Positions 48,771 through 61,387 of a stretch of 64,000 nt of DNA are shown piece by piece. Where the stretch lies: positions 18,660,001 through 18,724,000 of the forward strand of contig OU612072.1 in assembly GCA_914767715.1 (NCBI GenBank). Reading direction: 5' to 3'. Both the position numbers and the translations under genes were made by a program. The DNA comes from Membranipora membranacea (taxonomy: Eukaryota > Bryozoa > Gymnolaemata > Cheilostomatida > Membraniporidae). Positions within the stretch are counted from its first letter, which is position 1, and every line of letters begins with the position of its first letter. The notes under the pieces were generated by a model. It saw only the letters and a program-made list of their open reading frames with translations, searched no databases and was not told where the DNA came from.

Positions 48771-51700
48771 CTACAACATGGAGAGGAAAAGTGAAGAAAA
48801 TCACATACAATAAAAAAAAACTCACGTCCATTTATAGGTCAGATGCTGTTCCTGACACCACCGTGAAACGCCGGGAATCGAACACGAGACCTCTCATTTG
48901 AAAGACCCATTGCGCCACGGCCGGATCACATACAATACTACTCCATATTTAATACTTGAATTAAAATTTGTCAAAAGCCGAGTTGTGTTACAGCAGTGTC
49001 AGGAAGGGCACCCGGCCACACTTGTTCCTGTGCTACAAGAGTAGTTCTTCAGGTGCTCATGTAGGTAAGGTCCAACGCACTCGACAAAACCCGCCGAGTA
49101 AACAAGGTCCATGCTTTCCTACGGGTGAGTTGGCCAGGTGATTATGACACAAGTATCTTATCTACTAGTTACAAATCAGGAGTAACAAAAATTGGTCACT
49201 GTTTATCATAGGGTATAATATAATAGCTGTACGGTTTAAAAACTGAAATTGACAATTTTTGGAGTTCTCTCTGATTTCTGACAGATTGTTGTTAACTCTG
49301 TCCTCAATATCAAGTCACTAACAAATAACAAATGATTCAATACAGATCAAAAGGGGGGGGGGGGTGTATGAATTACTCTTGCCCCCCAAGTGCCATGGAG
49401 TTCAAGATATCCATGTCTCTCTCAAGTTGTCCTTAGGATTATTAAAATCGTGTTGAATACCAAATAATTAATATCGATAATGGAATAAATGTTATATTAT
49501 GAATCTATTTATATTTCATGAATAATTACAATATAACATTCCCATACACATCTGCAGTTCACGCAGCTGCAAACTTTAAATTTCATTCAATTCAAATTCA
49601 AAAGCCATTACATCATTTGAAAGAAAATGAATTTAACTTTCAATCATGCCACTACACATCAAAACCAAACGCACTAAATCATTTGGTGTATGTCAGATAG
49701 TGAACTGTAATTAGATTTTATTTCAATAACAAGTTAATATCAGGTCAGCAATACACTAGATAAGGCAGAGTGATTTGGTCTGTTCTATCTACTGCAGGGA
49801 AATTGTTTATTGAAGTAAGCCTGAGATCAAACGCTGTTGATATAACGGAGAGGCACCAATGGTACCCTAGAGCAGCATCGGGCTTGTAAGTATGAACTGT
49901 TCTACGTTGGTAGGACGTACGCATTAGAACTATTTCAATTTGTTCCAGACATCAATGCTGTGTTATTGTGTATATCAGTGCATGTAAGTACGTATACATA
50001 TTTATGTAGGTATGTGGAAATTCTAGTAACAGTAGGGTAACATTTCAATTTATAAAATGTTGGTGTTCCAGGGAATTTCAACATTTTTACCATTAATTCT
50101 ATTTCCACCATTCTTATAAATGCTGACTAGCCTGTGATTTTTTCGCTCGTATGATTATCGTATATATGTTATAAACGCTTTCCTTTCACGACAATTCTAA
50201 CAAAAACTAATCATTTGGACAACTTTGGTGAAGGCCAATTACAAATAAAGTGCCACTAATAGACGTACACATGTGCTTTGTCTACGGTGTCAGCTTTTAA
50301 CATTGACTTCCTTTAAAAGTTCTAAATTCAGATAACAATTTTTCCTAAAATTACATCACAATATTTGATAAATTCGGCCAGCATGTGGATTTCGGTAGAA
50401 GCTGCTGCCGACTTAGAAGTAGCGTGTGTCAATCTAAGGCCTTAGGCAATCACACGCGTTTAATCGTTGGTGTCAGCTTTCAACATTTAATGCTTTTTTT
50501 AACTCCCCATACAAAACCTGCTAAAAAATGAGTACCATGTTCCTTGAATTCCATCACAATGGTTTTTTTAAATAACCTTGGTCAGCACATGGTTTTACAT
50601 AAAAGCTGCTGCCGACATAGAGGCAGCATATGTCAATCAAGAGGTGCAATATGAGTTCTCAAAACATTTAATCCAAATATTATTATATTACATTATACCA
50701 TATTATTGTATTATATATATCTTCTGGCTATTATTGAAAGCAAACAAACCCAAACGAATTCATACAACACAAACCATTTAATATACAACTAGAAATGCCT
50801 CTAAACAAATGCTTTAATCTGCTAATATTTTCACAAGTAATAGTGAATTGTGTATAATCTACTGTAAGGTCAGCATTAAAGTTTTATTTGCTGACAGGCT
50901 AATCAGCTTGTTCTACATGTGCTGACTATAAGTTAGTAATACATTCGTGAATAATTCATGATACAAGTCCTGTTTGGGGACCTAAACTTAGTATTGAGTT
51001 AAATTACAAGCAGGTAGGTGAGTTGTGTTAGTTTATCGACTTAATGTTTTTAGTTACAAAAATTAATGGAGTATATTTTCTCTAATCTTGGTGAGGGGTC
51101 CTATCAACAAGTTGAAGTGCTTAGGTGCAGCCCGGGTTGCTGGTAGTGGCATACCATTATCAGCCACATACAGATAAGCTTGATGATTCGGCTGTGGTGG
51201 ATGTCTTGTCTTCGGGAAGGGGCTGGGCTGTGCTTACTTGGGGTCAGGTCTCAGGGTCCCATTTGTTTTTTAGAACTAGAACTGTGGTTGATAGGATTGA
51301 TGGAATGCCACTACCAGCAACCTGGGCAGTGTCTGAGCACTTAAACTACCTATCGTTTCATAATTTATTATTTGCTGTCGTGATGACAGGGAAATTATTA
51401 ACCTTCTTATCAGTTTTTGTGACGGACAAATTGCTTACTTGACAACACAGTGAAAAACACATTAGGCATTTTGGGGTTGAACAAATACATTATTGTTCTG
51501 GATCGGATGAGTTGTGAATACAGAACGAGATGTAAGAATTGTTGGATGGCAGCAAGTCTATCTTGTGCCATCTTAGTTATTGTTGACAGCACGTTTGCAA
51601 GCTAAAACCATTTTTTGATGTAATAATGGGTCACCTTAAAAGTTCCTTGTGCTTTTGTTTTGTTGTAGAGAGATTTGGCATAGTGATTGTTTACTGACAA

Positions 51701-54700
51701 ACATTGCCTGATTGTTGACTTAGTGTAAAACAATTTGATCAAACTTCAGACTGGCTGCGCTGACGGAATGACTGACTGCTGATAAGGACAAGGGTGGGTA
51801 ACAACAGGAGAGGCAGCGAGATAACAGGGACAGCGTCAGCACTTGATATTATACTCGACAGGCAGCGGGGTGGGACAGGTCCACATTCTGAGGTCTGATC
51901 AAATATCAAAACATTGCGCCACAAGTTGAACTGATCTTCATACAAAAGATCAAAGGAAAAAAAGCTACACACAACAAACTAAAAGATTTATACAGAAATA
52001 ATATAACTATCATTCACAGAAAACCTCAGAGGATTACTGTTCAGCATTATACCGACTATTCGATGACGACAAGGCAGCAATAAAGCTAGGATAATATCAA
52101 GATCTGAAACAGTCTCAAGGAGCGAAGAAGGGAATCAAAGTTACACATTAAGCACAAATGAATCTCGAACCTCAGGATAAGCTGACATCACTAATGAGGA
52201 AGTAAATCACTGGCTTCACAAGAAATAAATCATCATCGAGGAGGAGTAAGTTGAACATTCGTTAAAACTGAGCCTGCCAAATCAAGACAAGAGCATACCC
52301 ATTTACGAATCAACCTTTTGTACCAAAAAAAACCGGATGAGTCGAAGCCACCAGTAACCGAGGATAAGGATAATTCGTTACGACTTGTACGACCGACAGA
52401 CCCAATAAGCCCCCAACGCCCGAAGCCAAGACGACATTTCTCCGCAAATTTTACACCTTTATCAAAAACACAGACCCCCTCAGTACATCATATCACTCCA
52501 GAGGTCAGGGGTGAGAGGTCAGCGAGGTTAGAGATGGGTACGTTACAGAGACCTAATAGGAGAGTAGAGAGATATATCCAGCAGATACAATCATCTAAAG
52601 ATAATAAAGTACCGACATCGTGGTCTGACTTTATAGATACTGTTATTATAGGTGAGTGTACCAGACCTATCGGGCTGATATGTGAGAGTGGTGTTGCTGA
52701 GCCACATACACACCATCTTGTATCGTGGAAATTGGAAAACCAACGACCATATCGGCTGAATTGAAATGATATAGATTATAGGAGATATGTGCAGTGGAGT
52801 TCACCTGATTAAAACAGCAAATGTTGTCCTAATTAAACAAGTCTGAATCAAGTGATATAAGAATGCATTGAGATTCGGCTCAGGCGTGCACTGTGTCGGT
52901 ATAAGAAAAAAAACTCCTGTTTTCAAATGTGGTTGCGTAGAACAGCACTATCCTCTCGCAGTAAGGCCAGCCATGCCCATTTGAATTTTGACTCAGGTTG
53001 CTTCACAACACAAGCTTGCGTGTTATAGAGTATCCCAGAATGCAAGTTCCTGAATTAGCCAGTAGAAACACCTTCTTATAGTTTAAGCTGATGTCCATGG
53101 GTGACCAAGTTGAAGTTACATTGTTGAAAGGTTGTGAACAGGCCCTATTGTTTTGCTGTTCATATACAGGCAGTGTATTAGAAGGAGTTATTCCCTTGCC
53201 ATAATCTAAATTTTTTTTTTAAGACCTTAGATGATTTGGTGGTTGAGTGGGGACTGGAGTTAGAGGGTTTGGGTTCATCATCGATCACATATATACGATG
53301 AATAAAGCAAACTGGTGAATAGGGGCGGAGCTTGAGTTCTTCTTCAACTAGACTTGTTCCCTCTCAAAAATCACCTCACAACATATGAGTGTACATTTTG
53401 TAGCTGTCAACAACATATAAGTTAGCCCTCCCCCTTCCGATCCCTCTACCAAATTCAGCTATATTTATTTTTATTTTAATTTCATTTAATTTTCCATGAT
53501 CAGGCAGTGGCCTTGTCTGTGGTGCAGGCATATACAGTTTAGACTCAGGACAGAAATGGGCTAGTCAGGCCCTCGAAGTCAACAAAGACGAGATTTTAAA
53601 ATTAGTCGAGGCATTCACCGATCCTACTCCTATTTATGAGAAAGGTAAATATATTAATTTCAACATTGTAAATACAGTTTCGAAATGATATATTTTCGAT
53701 GTATCATGATTCAATTTCTTTCTTTTGTATATTGTTTTGAGTTTATTTTACATGATTTCAAGACTGTTTATCATATATCAAATTAAAGCCTGATCAAAAT
53801 TATTGTCACTAGAAAAACTCACTCAACTCACAAAACGGCAGGCAGCCTTAAGGTGGGTATGAAATAGGATATATCTTAGACCAAGGATTTCAAAAAATCC
53901 TTGCTTAGACGGCAGGGAGTTTTGTTCTAGCAATAAATGATTACAATTTTCTGGGAGCTTTTGCAGAGTTGTTTGCTCATGTGCCTTTTTCTGACCGGCT
54001 TTTAGAAAATCATATCCCAATTTCATAATACAGATATTGTCTGCTCATTGTCTGCCATATCCAACAAAAGCGCATGCTAACTTCTATAGTCTGAAACATC
54101 TTTACTTGCAGGTATTCATCTGGAGAATAAGAAGTACTGCTGTCTCTCGGCTCAGGCTAACGCAATAACAGCACGTAACTGCGACCAGACAGTGACTATA
54201 GCTAAGTGTCGAACATGCGTACTAATAGGAGTACATCAGCACAAAGTAAACTCTAACACTGCGCATAATATCATAGTCAAACTAGCTAACTATCTATCTG
54301 AGCAAAAACTTTAACATAGGGGGTTTCTGTTTGTAATTGAATTGAAACTAAATGGAATTGAAAATATTTTTTAGCTACCATGAAGAAAAGATGATAGGAC
54401 ACGATGTAAAACTTGTATACTGGTTATTTATGGTCTTTTTTAAAGATTGATTGCATACATTTGAGATAATAGTGTCTATGACTACCCTGAAATAGTGTGA
54501 GGGTTGAATGGGGAGTACGATGTTTGAAAGGAGAGACTTCGTCAGGATGTAACAGTTTGCATTGTCTAGGGGTATGCCTCCGGGGAATCACTGATGATCA
54601 GTATCTGAAATTTCACTGTCACGGTCATATAAACTGGATATTATAAAAACCATTATATCATTTATATAGGTGATGACTAGACTAGACAATTTTAATCAAA

Positions 54701-57700
54701 CACAGGACTATGAACTTTATTCATATGCTAAATTAATAAATTAATTGAGGCAACAATTCTCAAATTGCAAACTTTAAATTGACTTTATCTTATATAACTG
54801 TGTTTATTTAATTGTGATATCTCTGTCCCTGAGATCTAAACAGATCAAATTGATTTCAAGATCAATGCACTTTGGGATGAAAAATAAAAAGGTAGGAAAA
54901 CAGGTCAATATTTGAAGTCTACGAGTGTACATTAATGACAACTAGGGGGGGGGGATGTGTTGGCGAAAACAGGTATGGGCATTTCTACAGTGTAACATGG
55001 TTAATCCAAACTTTATAATTCAAAACTTCTGCCAATTCAGACAAGGAAAGTTGGTCCCTTAGCCAGATCTGAATGCATTCTAATGTCACGCAAACATTCA
55101 CACTCTGCTTAATTAGATCAAATTTTTGTGGTCCCCGGCGGTTTAAATTACGTGAACAGCACGATAGCACTACTGAACCTGTTTTGCTGAACTCGTGTAG
55201 AACCATTTTATGGCTGACAAGAAAGCTGTTCTTCAAGCAAATAGTCATACTCAGTTCCTATCATGAATGTAAAATCAAAGTGACAAACATTAGAAATCAT
55301 TTACGAAGGCAAGCCAATGCCAAATCCACAAATCGCCACAGAGATTTATTTTAACATAGCTAAATTGGAGTTGTTTTCCCTTACCTTCCAATGAGAATTG
55401 AAATAGTTTGCATTTTTCTATAATTGTAATCATCAAACTGACTGGCTTAGAGTCTGGACTTTTGATCACACCAGTTTGATCCCGGGTGGAGGATTCATTT
55501 TGACCAACTAGCAGTACAAAGTATTAGTAATCGTATTTATAACTGGGATGGCTTGATAGGCCTGAGTGAGTGAGTATACGTGAAATTTATTTCATTTTCA
55601 CAGATACTACTACTAGAAATATCTAGTAACCTAATTATGCAAAGCAGGGAAAGAAAATGTTTGCGTTTCAATCTTGACTGTTCCTAACTCGGCTTCATGC
55701 CTCTTCCCTCCCTCGATGACCGAATATTTATGAGACAGTGTCAATCAGCTTCACATGAACCCATAAAGTGAACCTGGACCTGTCCAATCCTTAGCTAATC
55801 TTGACTGACTCTAAGAGGAAGTCGATACACCCAAGGTTCTAGGCAGGGTAAGGGGGGGGGGCTGGAACAATCAATCAAGGATTGTCCACCAAAGAAACTC
55901 AAACCCACAGCACCTGCAGAAACAACCGCATGATATTGTGTAGCAAGCCGCATACTAGTGTACCTTACAATCATATAAGATGATGGAAGCTAGCTTCCCA
56001 GCTCGTCCTTATGGAGCATATAACCAGGGTGAGTTATGTAAAATTCGATCTCATGTGCTCCATTCTATCTCTGCCTAGGTTGCTGGCAGTGGCATACCAT
56101 TCATCAACCACAGGAGAAACAAGCAATACATGATTGGGCTGTGGCTTATAACTGAACGTCGCCACTACCATCAACCCAAGCACAGTTTGAGCACCTAAAC
56201 ACACAACTCTCACATCACATTGAGCTCGAGACTAACAATAACATGTGTATCTCTGATCGTTAGAGTCTATTTAGTATGAGTACCTAACAAGTACCCGCCC
56301 CTTATTACTGAAAATTATCGCGGGTCGTCACATCGATTTCCTTGAGATGATACTCATGCTAATTGAATTAATTCACTCACTATCGATCAAAGATATATAT
56401 GCAAGAGTATATCACGTCATCAGTGTGCTCCCACATACCTGATATATTAGCCGCCGCTGCTGGTGTGGAGGGGGTAGCGGTAGTAGCGGAGGATGGAGGG
56501 TATTTGGAGCACATCTTACACAGCCATTCTTTATCTTTCTTTCTCAGACTACTACATTTTGTGTGCGTGGCGCTCGATCCGCATGTCTCACAAAGTATCA
56601 GCTCCCAGTCTGTACCTAAATACAAATGTTATAATACATTTATACACTAATACACACATACCTAAAACTATAAGTTGTGTCTAAAACTGTTGATCACTTT
56701 CACTGACATTCGCGATTACATTAAGAATGAGCGTATTTGAACTTTGAGCGTTCATTAGTCTATAGCAGGGGTGCCCAACCTATGGCTCATGAGCCACCTC
56801 GGCTCATTTTGGCTTTTTGGGTGGCTCATTTTAATATTTGCAAATTTCACGCGCTTTTTGGCGCGAATTTCATGCATTCGATTCATGTATGTACAATGTA
56901 CATTAAATGTATGTATAGTGTATACAAGTTCATTATACTGGGTGCCTACATTTTAATATGTGTGTAGAGTTGTCTTCTTGCAGACTTGCCAACCTAAATT
57001 TTCCAAAATGCTTACAAAAATTTGCAAAATGCTTAAAATGCTTACAAAACTCCAGGGCGCCTTATATGACCAGAAATTGCCTCAAAATTTTTTTCGCGCT
57101 ACGCGCGTAATCTCACACAATGACTTTGCTTTGGAATTTTTGCCAACACTTATACATGAATGAATATGATACATATATATCACTGACTGTTTCCATGTTG
57201 TCTACACGCGACGTGGTCAGCTCTTTTGGTTTAATTGATTTTTGAAATGGCTCGTGCAAGAGAAAAGGTTGGGCACCCCTGGTCTATAGCAACACCCCCA
57301 TGGTTTTCTTGGTAAGCTTACATTGAAGATTACAAATGTTGATTTATCTCAGTTTGGTGACGATAATCATTGGGGCGTATATCCCTGTCCAAACGCGATA
57401 GGGTTAAAGACTATCCAAAGACCAATGCTATTTGCAAGGCACTACCCTAGTGCATTGCATTTTTTTACCATGCATATCTGACAGAACTTTATCATTAGTA
57501 ACTGCCTGACTACAACATGCATCGATCTTTAGTAGTCGTTAAGATAATTACATAATAAAATAGTATAGAGACCTAGCCAGCCATTGATTTAAAATAAGAC
57601 AAAATCACCAAAGTCAATGAAAGCCGTATTGATCCTAATCAAGGTCTATGCGTTATAAGTACCTATCTGATCGCTGGCCCTGCCTCCTTTACATACACAC

Positions 57701-60700
57701 TTCTTAGCTTCACATTCCACTCTCTGTTCTAGTAATGAGTTATATGCATCCGGCTCCAACTCCCATGATGCATCTCTAAAGGAAGTAACAACATCAGTAA
57801 CCATGGTGATACAGTGTAAAGGTAAGATGCACTATTGAGAAGATAGCATATCTTATTTGATTGTGTTAGACAAATTTTTTGACAAGTTGCTTTATGATTA
57901 AGGCTTGATGTCGAAACCAGTGTTGTTAAGGTTCGACCAGTATTATCTTTTTTCATTAAAACCTGGTGAGAAAGTTGTCGTAATCACCCTTATCCTCATT
58001 CCATTATTTTCTACAAGTTGACGCCCTCACAGTATAAAACGTCTCAAAATCAGTTTAAACTAGTACAACTAGTGAAATCAACCTAGCACAGACTAATTAT
58101 CTGGAACTTTATCATGGATTCTGGGATTTGCCAGCTAGGCCACAATGGCAGTATGTAGTATGATGTTAATAAATCACCTGTCAGGTATAAATATACCATA
58201 CTGCAGCATCTCTGCCTGCCATTCGTCTATATTATTACAAAGTGGACATTTAAAGAAATGAACTCCGGCTGAGTAAGCCATCTCCTCTAAACAGGAGCGA
58301 TGGTACCACGCGCGTGTGCCTGTCAATAATCAACAATAACATGGATGATGAAAGCGGAACAAGTGCTTCAAATTTAAGAATGGAAGATGAACAAGTGAGA
58401 TAAATATTTTTCAGCTCTCACAGTGTCATTGTTTTATCAATGATAAGTTAGCCTCTTCGTTTTGCTGTGGTTGAATTGAGAGAAGCCGTTGTAATCAATG
58501 AAGATAAGGAAGATGAGATGAGATTACCGCACAATAAAAGTTTTAATCAAATTGAAATATAACGCTCAATAACACTTACTCATGACTCATAACCTTGTGT
58601 GGACTTCCGCCTTACCAGGTGAAAACTGGTGTTGACATGGTTTGTATGTTGCCCCCAAACTCGCCAAAATTACCCCTAGTCATTACTTTATCCCTTCAGC
58701 TTATATGGTTACTGTGATTGTTTTAAGTTTGGATTGTATATTTATATGTAATCAACGACTCACAGCACGGCGCTAGTATTACATCATGTGAGATCTGAGT
58801 AGTTAGTGTTGTATAACATATATAACAATCTTCTGTGGGTTTAGTTTTTAGTCTGAGCCTCTCATCCGCAGGTAAATCTGGCTGTGATGGTCGGTGATCT
58901 GAGCAATAAGACCTACAATACAACACATACAGAACTGCTAGTGATCACAGTAATCACAGAGAAAAGAGAGGGTAACTTTTAATATCATAATTATGACTTT
59001 CATTAGCATTGGGTCCTTGTTTGTCTGATTTACACTTTTCTATCTCCCGTATAATAAAACAATATAAGATTATATTCACATCAGCTTTTCAGCACCTAAG
59101 AATATATAGGACCTCAGGCGAAGCCTTACGGTGAAGCGACCAGTGGTGGGTAGAGGGGGCAGCTTCGCATGAATGAAAATGGATCAGACTTGATCTAGAT
59201 AGTACCTAGCCTTATCGCGAAAGCCTGTACTCCGCAACACTAAGAGTGTTTAATACTTTTGGCAGATTTAATTATTTTTTTATATCGTCACATTATTAAA
59301 AACAGCAGAGAGAACAAAGCAACATATAGTCCGGTAGCTAAGACTGCAGTGCTCATGCAATATTCTGACACTGAAAAAATTCATAGCTCTTCCGGATAAA
59401 AATTATATGTAGCGTTAGAAAATGCCCCCCTTTTTCATTATTGGCACCTATGAGGTTTCAAGACCTAGTGCATAACCAGCGCACAATGCTACTACTTCCA
59501 AATATTTTTACTTACTAACTATTTCCACATCAGTTAAAATAATATATTTTCGGTGTCAGGAACATTGTACAATAGTAGATAACTCATACAGTACATCGAC
59601 ATTTACAGTTCTCTTAAGTTGATACAAGTGGTAGCATAATGCGCTGGTACAGCATTATGCTTTGATACCTCACAGGTGCCATTGATGAAAAAGGGGCCAA
59701 TTTCTAGCACTATATATAATTTTTACCAAGAAGTGCTACGAATTTTCTCAATGTAACATGTTACATAACTACTGCAGAACTAGCTGCAAGACTATATATT
59801 GCTTTGGTCCTTCTGTAGACTTAAGTATCAAGTTGTGAAGAAAATGCACTGTGTTTAATTCAAATCTCTGGGGATCACAACATGTTATCCCAAGTGACAG
59901 GATTATGCATTAAACCATAGATTGAATAAACAGCCCTTGTTCACCTCACAGAGCATATAGTAGATAATTATATAAGTAAAAATATACAGAGTCAACAAAT
60001 TTAAAACTTACTCGAAGTTACCAAAGTGCATATAGATAGCCTTGCCTTCCTTACCACAGCCGTAATGAAATGACTTCTTACATTTCTGTATGGAACAGCC
60101 GATTGAGGCCCCCTTCTTCTTACAAAAGGCACAACTCTGACAAAATAAGAGATCACATTGTCAATACATGTTATTTCCAAACATGGAAATCATATTTATG
60201 GATTAGGGAACATATCTGACGCACACGGAAATTATGGTAAGGTTTTAGAAAAAGTTCAGTAAAGCTACATACAACCACCAGCTTGCCTGAGTTGGTTGTT
60301 ACGGTGGCGTTGATCGATGCGTTACATAAAAGCTACCAGCTTTAATGCTAGATTCAATTGGTGACACAAAGTTATATACTGATCAAATTTCATCCCAAAT
60401 TGCCATATGGTATATTTCAAAAACAATCCACAAAATAATATCAGGGCATTTAAACATAGGTCAATGTGTTGGTTCGGAGGATTGGCTGTTGGTACAGGAG
60501 AAATGCCCAACAACCAATCATCAGAGTCAACACGTTGGCTAGCCAAACACTAGCTAACAGGTCCAGCGCTTTTTATTGAAGCATATACCAGTGTAGACAG
60601 ACTTACAGCAGAGGCATGTCCCGGTTAGGAGACTTCAATCATATATATCTTCATTTATTGGGTAACTACACAACACACAATATATATTTAGAATCCCGAT

Positions 60701-61387
60701 GATATACTGTAAATGTCTTACGATTCTATTACTTCTCCTTTTTTCTTTGTTGATGTCTGCCAGAAGAAAACCAAGAAGCCCTTCATCATCCTCCCCTCTC
60801 TGAGCCAGACCGCTGGAGAAAAGCTGGAAAAATACACAGAGAGATTTCTTAAACACGAATAATTAACATTTAAAGACTACCCAATGACCAATACATATTA
60901 TATTCAGGCAGTTACTCATGATAAAGTTTTGTCAGATTTGCATGGTAGAAAATTCACTACTTGGTGGAACATGTATTGGTTTTGGGTAGTCTTTGACCAA
61001 AAAATCAAGCATAAAATTTGAACTTGGTAGTTATGGCATAAGACAGTTGAGAGCATTATAATCTCTCAAACCTTATCTTCAAGGAAGGTCACTCATCCAA
61101 TTGAGTCACCTTTTAGACTACGACTACCTTATTAACCAAATCCTAATCAACTGTTTCAAATCAGGTATCACTGTTACATTTTAGTATACCAAACATAATG
61201 CACATCAACCTTCAAACATCAGTTATGACAGACATTATTTTATACAAACCAGACAGAAGTGATGAGCGGCTACACCTTCAGATGTAAGAAGCTCTCCTAG
61301 AATTCTCTCATCTTCCCCCTCATTACAGAACACACAAAGAAGCCCATGTGTCACGGCCAACTCAGAACCATTATCGGCAGTAGCCAT
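48511..61387 (-). CDS. PHF7: PHF7/G2E3-type PHD-RING zinc-finger protein, no HECT domain
   Basis: Eight exons: 61387-61250, 60823-60722, 60136-60012, 58912-58764, 58319-58178, 57775-57663, 56615-56439, 48770-48511; 401 residues, all phases consistent. An extended PHD domain (residues ~18-130) begins with LLCVFC and HHFCL, then FSSGLAQRGEDDEGLLGFLL, SCAFCKKKGASIGC, CKKSFHYGCG, GNFESYCSDHRP. A RING-like module follows (CYICYTT, APC, WYHRSCL, FKCPLCNN), then DASWELEPDAY and a third zinc module (CEAKKCVCKGG, CETCGSSATHTKCSSL, WLCKMC). The order matches vertebrate PHF7 (~381 aa) and the N-terminal half of G2E3. PHF7 is a histone-binding E3 ligase in the germline; G2E3 adds a HECT domain, absent here. 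The last exon (GRKRRQVSTPKQSRGRTG) is basic and lies beyond a 7.7-kb intron that contains the profilin gene; its membership rests on phase alone. Confidence 0.88.
48813..48924 (-). mobile_element. tRNA-derived SINE with 13-bp target duplication
   Basis: On the minus strand it begins with a tRNA-like head: A box TGGCGCAATGGG and B box GTGTTCGATTCCC. A tail containing GTGTCAGGAACAGCATCTGA and an A-run follows. ATCACATACAATA flanks it exactly at 48800-48812 and 48925-48937. The tail resembles the widespread GTCAGGAAGGGCATCCG motif of LINE-mobilised SINEs. It sits in the last intron of the PHF7-like gene, about 45 bases before the terminal exon. Confidence 0.85.
50288..50640 (+). repeat. Diverged tandem duplication of ~170 bp
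   Basis: GTCAGCTTTTAACATT, CATCACAATATTTG-like and GAAGCTGCTGCCGACTTAGA blocks in 50288-50440 recur in the same order in 50470-50640 (GTCAGCTTTCAACATT, AAAGCTGCTGCCGACATAGA). There is no reading frame. Confidence 0.65.
51117..51344. mobile_element. ~228-bp inverted-repeat element (AGGTTGCTGG family)
   Basis: GTGCTTAGGTGCAGCCCGGG and TTGCTGGTAGTGGCAT on the left pair with ATGCCACTACCAGCAA and CTGAGCACTTA on the right. A related but diverged copy lies at 56078-56196. Confidence 0.7.
52255..52533 (+). other. Open frame upstream of the profilin start, possible extended N-terminus
   Basis: This region is in frame with the profilin exon and free of stops from 52255. It encodes a low-complexity basic and proline-rich sequence including LVRPTDPISPQRPKPRRHF and TPLSKTQTPSVHHITPEV. 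No ATG or clear acceptor was found within it; an acceptor-like cattcacag lies further upstream near 52018. It is either 5' UTR or coding reached from an unseen exon. Confidence 0.4.
52534..54314 (+). CDS. PFN: Profilin with an N-terminal extension, nested in the PHF7-like gene
   Basis: Exons: 52534 (first in-frame ATG) to 52651, 53504-53644, 54112-54314; all phase 1, giving 153 residues. The profilin fold is recognisable: TSWSDFIDTVIIGSGLVCGA for the N-terminal helix and strand, DSGQKWASQALEVNKDEILK, then KGIHLENKKYCCLSAQANAI, TIAKCRTCVLIGVHQHKV, and C-terminal helix NIIVKLANYLSEQKL. Profilins bind G-actin and proline-rich ligands in the cytoplasm. Family members are usually ~125-140 residues; here about 30 residues precede the domain. 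The frame stays open upstream to 52255 without an ATG, encoding a Pro/Arg-rich stretch (PISPQRPKPRRHF), so an upstream exon may extend it by up to ~93 residues. An AATAAA lies at 54883-54888. The gene is on the opposite strand to its host intron. Confidence 0.85.
56078..56196. mobile_element. Diverged copy of the AGGTTGCTGG inverted-repeat element
   Basis: It starts CTAGGTTGCTGGCAGTGGCA, as in 51117-51344, and ends with GCCACTACCATCAACCCAAG and TTTGAGCACCTA. It is about half the length of the other copy. Confidence 0.6.
56766..57281. mobile_element. hAT-type non-autonomous element with 8-bp target duplication
   Basis: The ends CAGGGGTGCCCAACC and GGTTGGGCACCCCTG are perfect inverted repeats, and GTCTATAG duplicates at 56758-56765 and 57282-57289. 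CAGGGG-type ends and an 8-bp duplication are diagnostic of the hAT superfamily. The 516-bp interior has no transposase; GGCTCATGAGCCACC near the left tip is itself palindromic. It lies in intron 6 of the PHF7-like gene. Confidence 0.93.
57413..57545. mobile_element. Diverged AAAGACTA element
   Basis: AAAGACTATCCAAAGACCAA, ACCATGCATATCTGACAGAA and TTATCATTAGTAACTGCCTG match the 60871-60998 element read on the other strand. The right end is eroded. Confidence 0.55.
59395..59735. mobile_element. ~340-bp inverted-repeat element in PHF7-like intron 3
   Basis: AAAATTATATGTAGCGTTAG, CCCCCCTTTTTCATTATTGG and CACCTATGAGGTTTCAAG on the left are matched by complements on the right (ACCTCACAGGTGCCATTGAT, AAAAAGGGGCC, TTTCTAGCACTATATATAAT). 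There is no reading frame. Confidence 0.75.
60871..60998. mobile_element. ~128-bp element with AAAGACTACCCAA inverted ends
   Basis: AAAGACTACCCAATGACCAA and TTGGTTTTGGGTAGTCTTT are inverted termini with ATACAT/ATGTAT continuing the match. Related to 57413-57545. It sits in intron 1 of the PHF7-like gene. Confidence 0.75.

Noticed and set aside
48593-48901. Plus-strand 102-residue open frame
   Set aside because: It is the antisense of the PHF7-like terminal exon and the SINE.
54940-55870. Homopolymeric G runs (near 54946 and 55852, also 49352)
   Set aside because: Could form G-quadruplexes, but they are isolated runs without the four-tract pattern; likely slippage.
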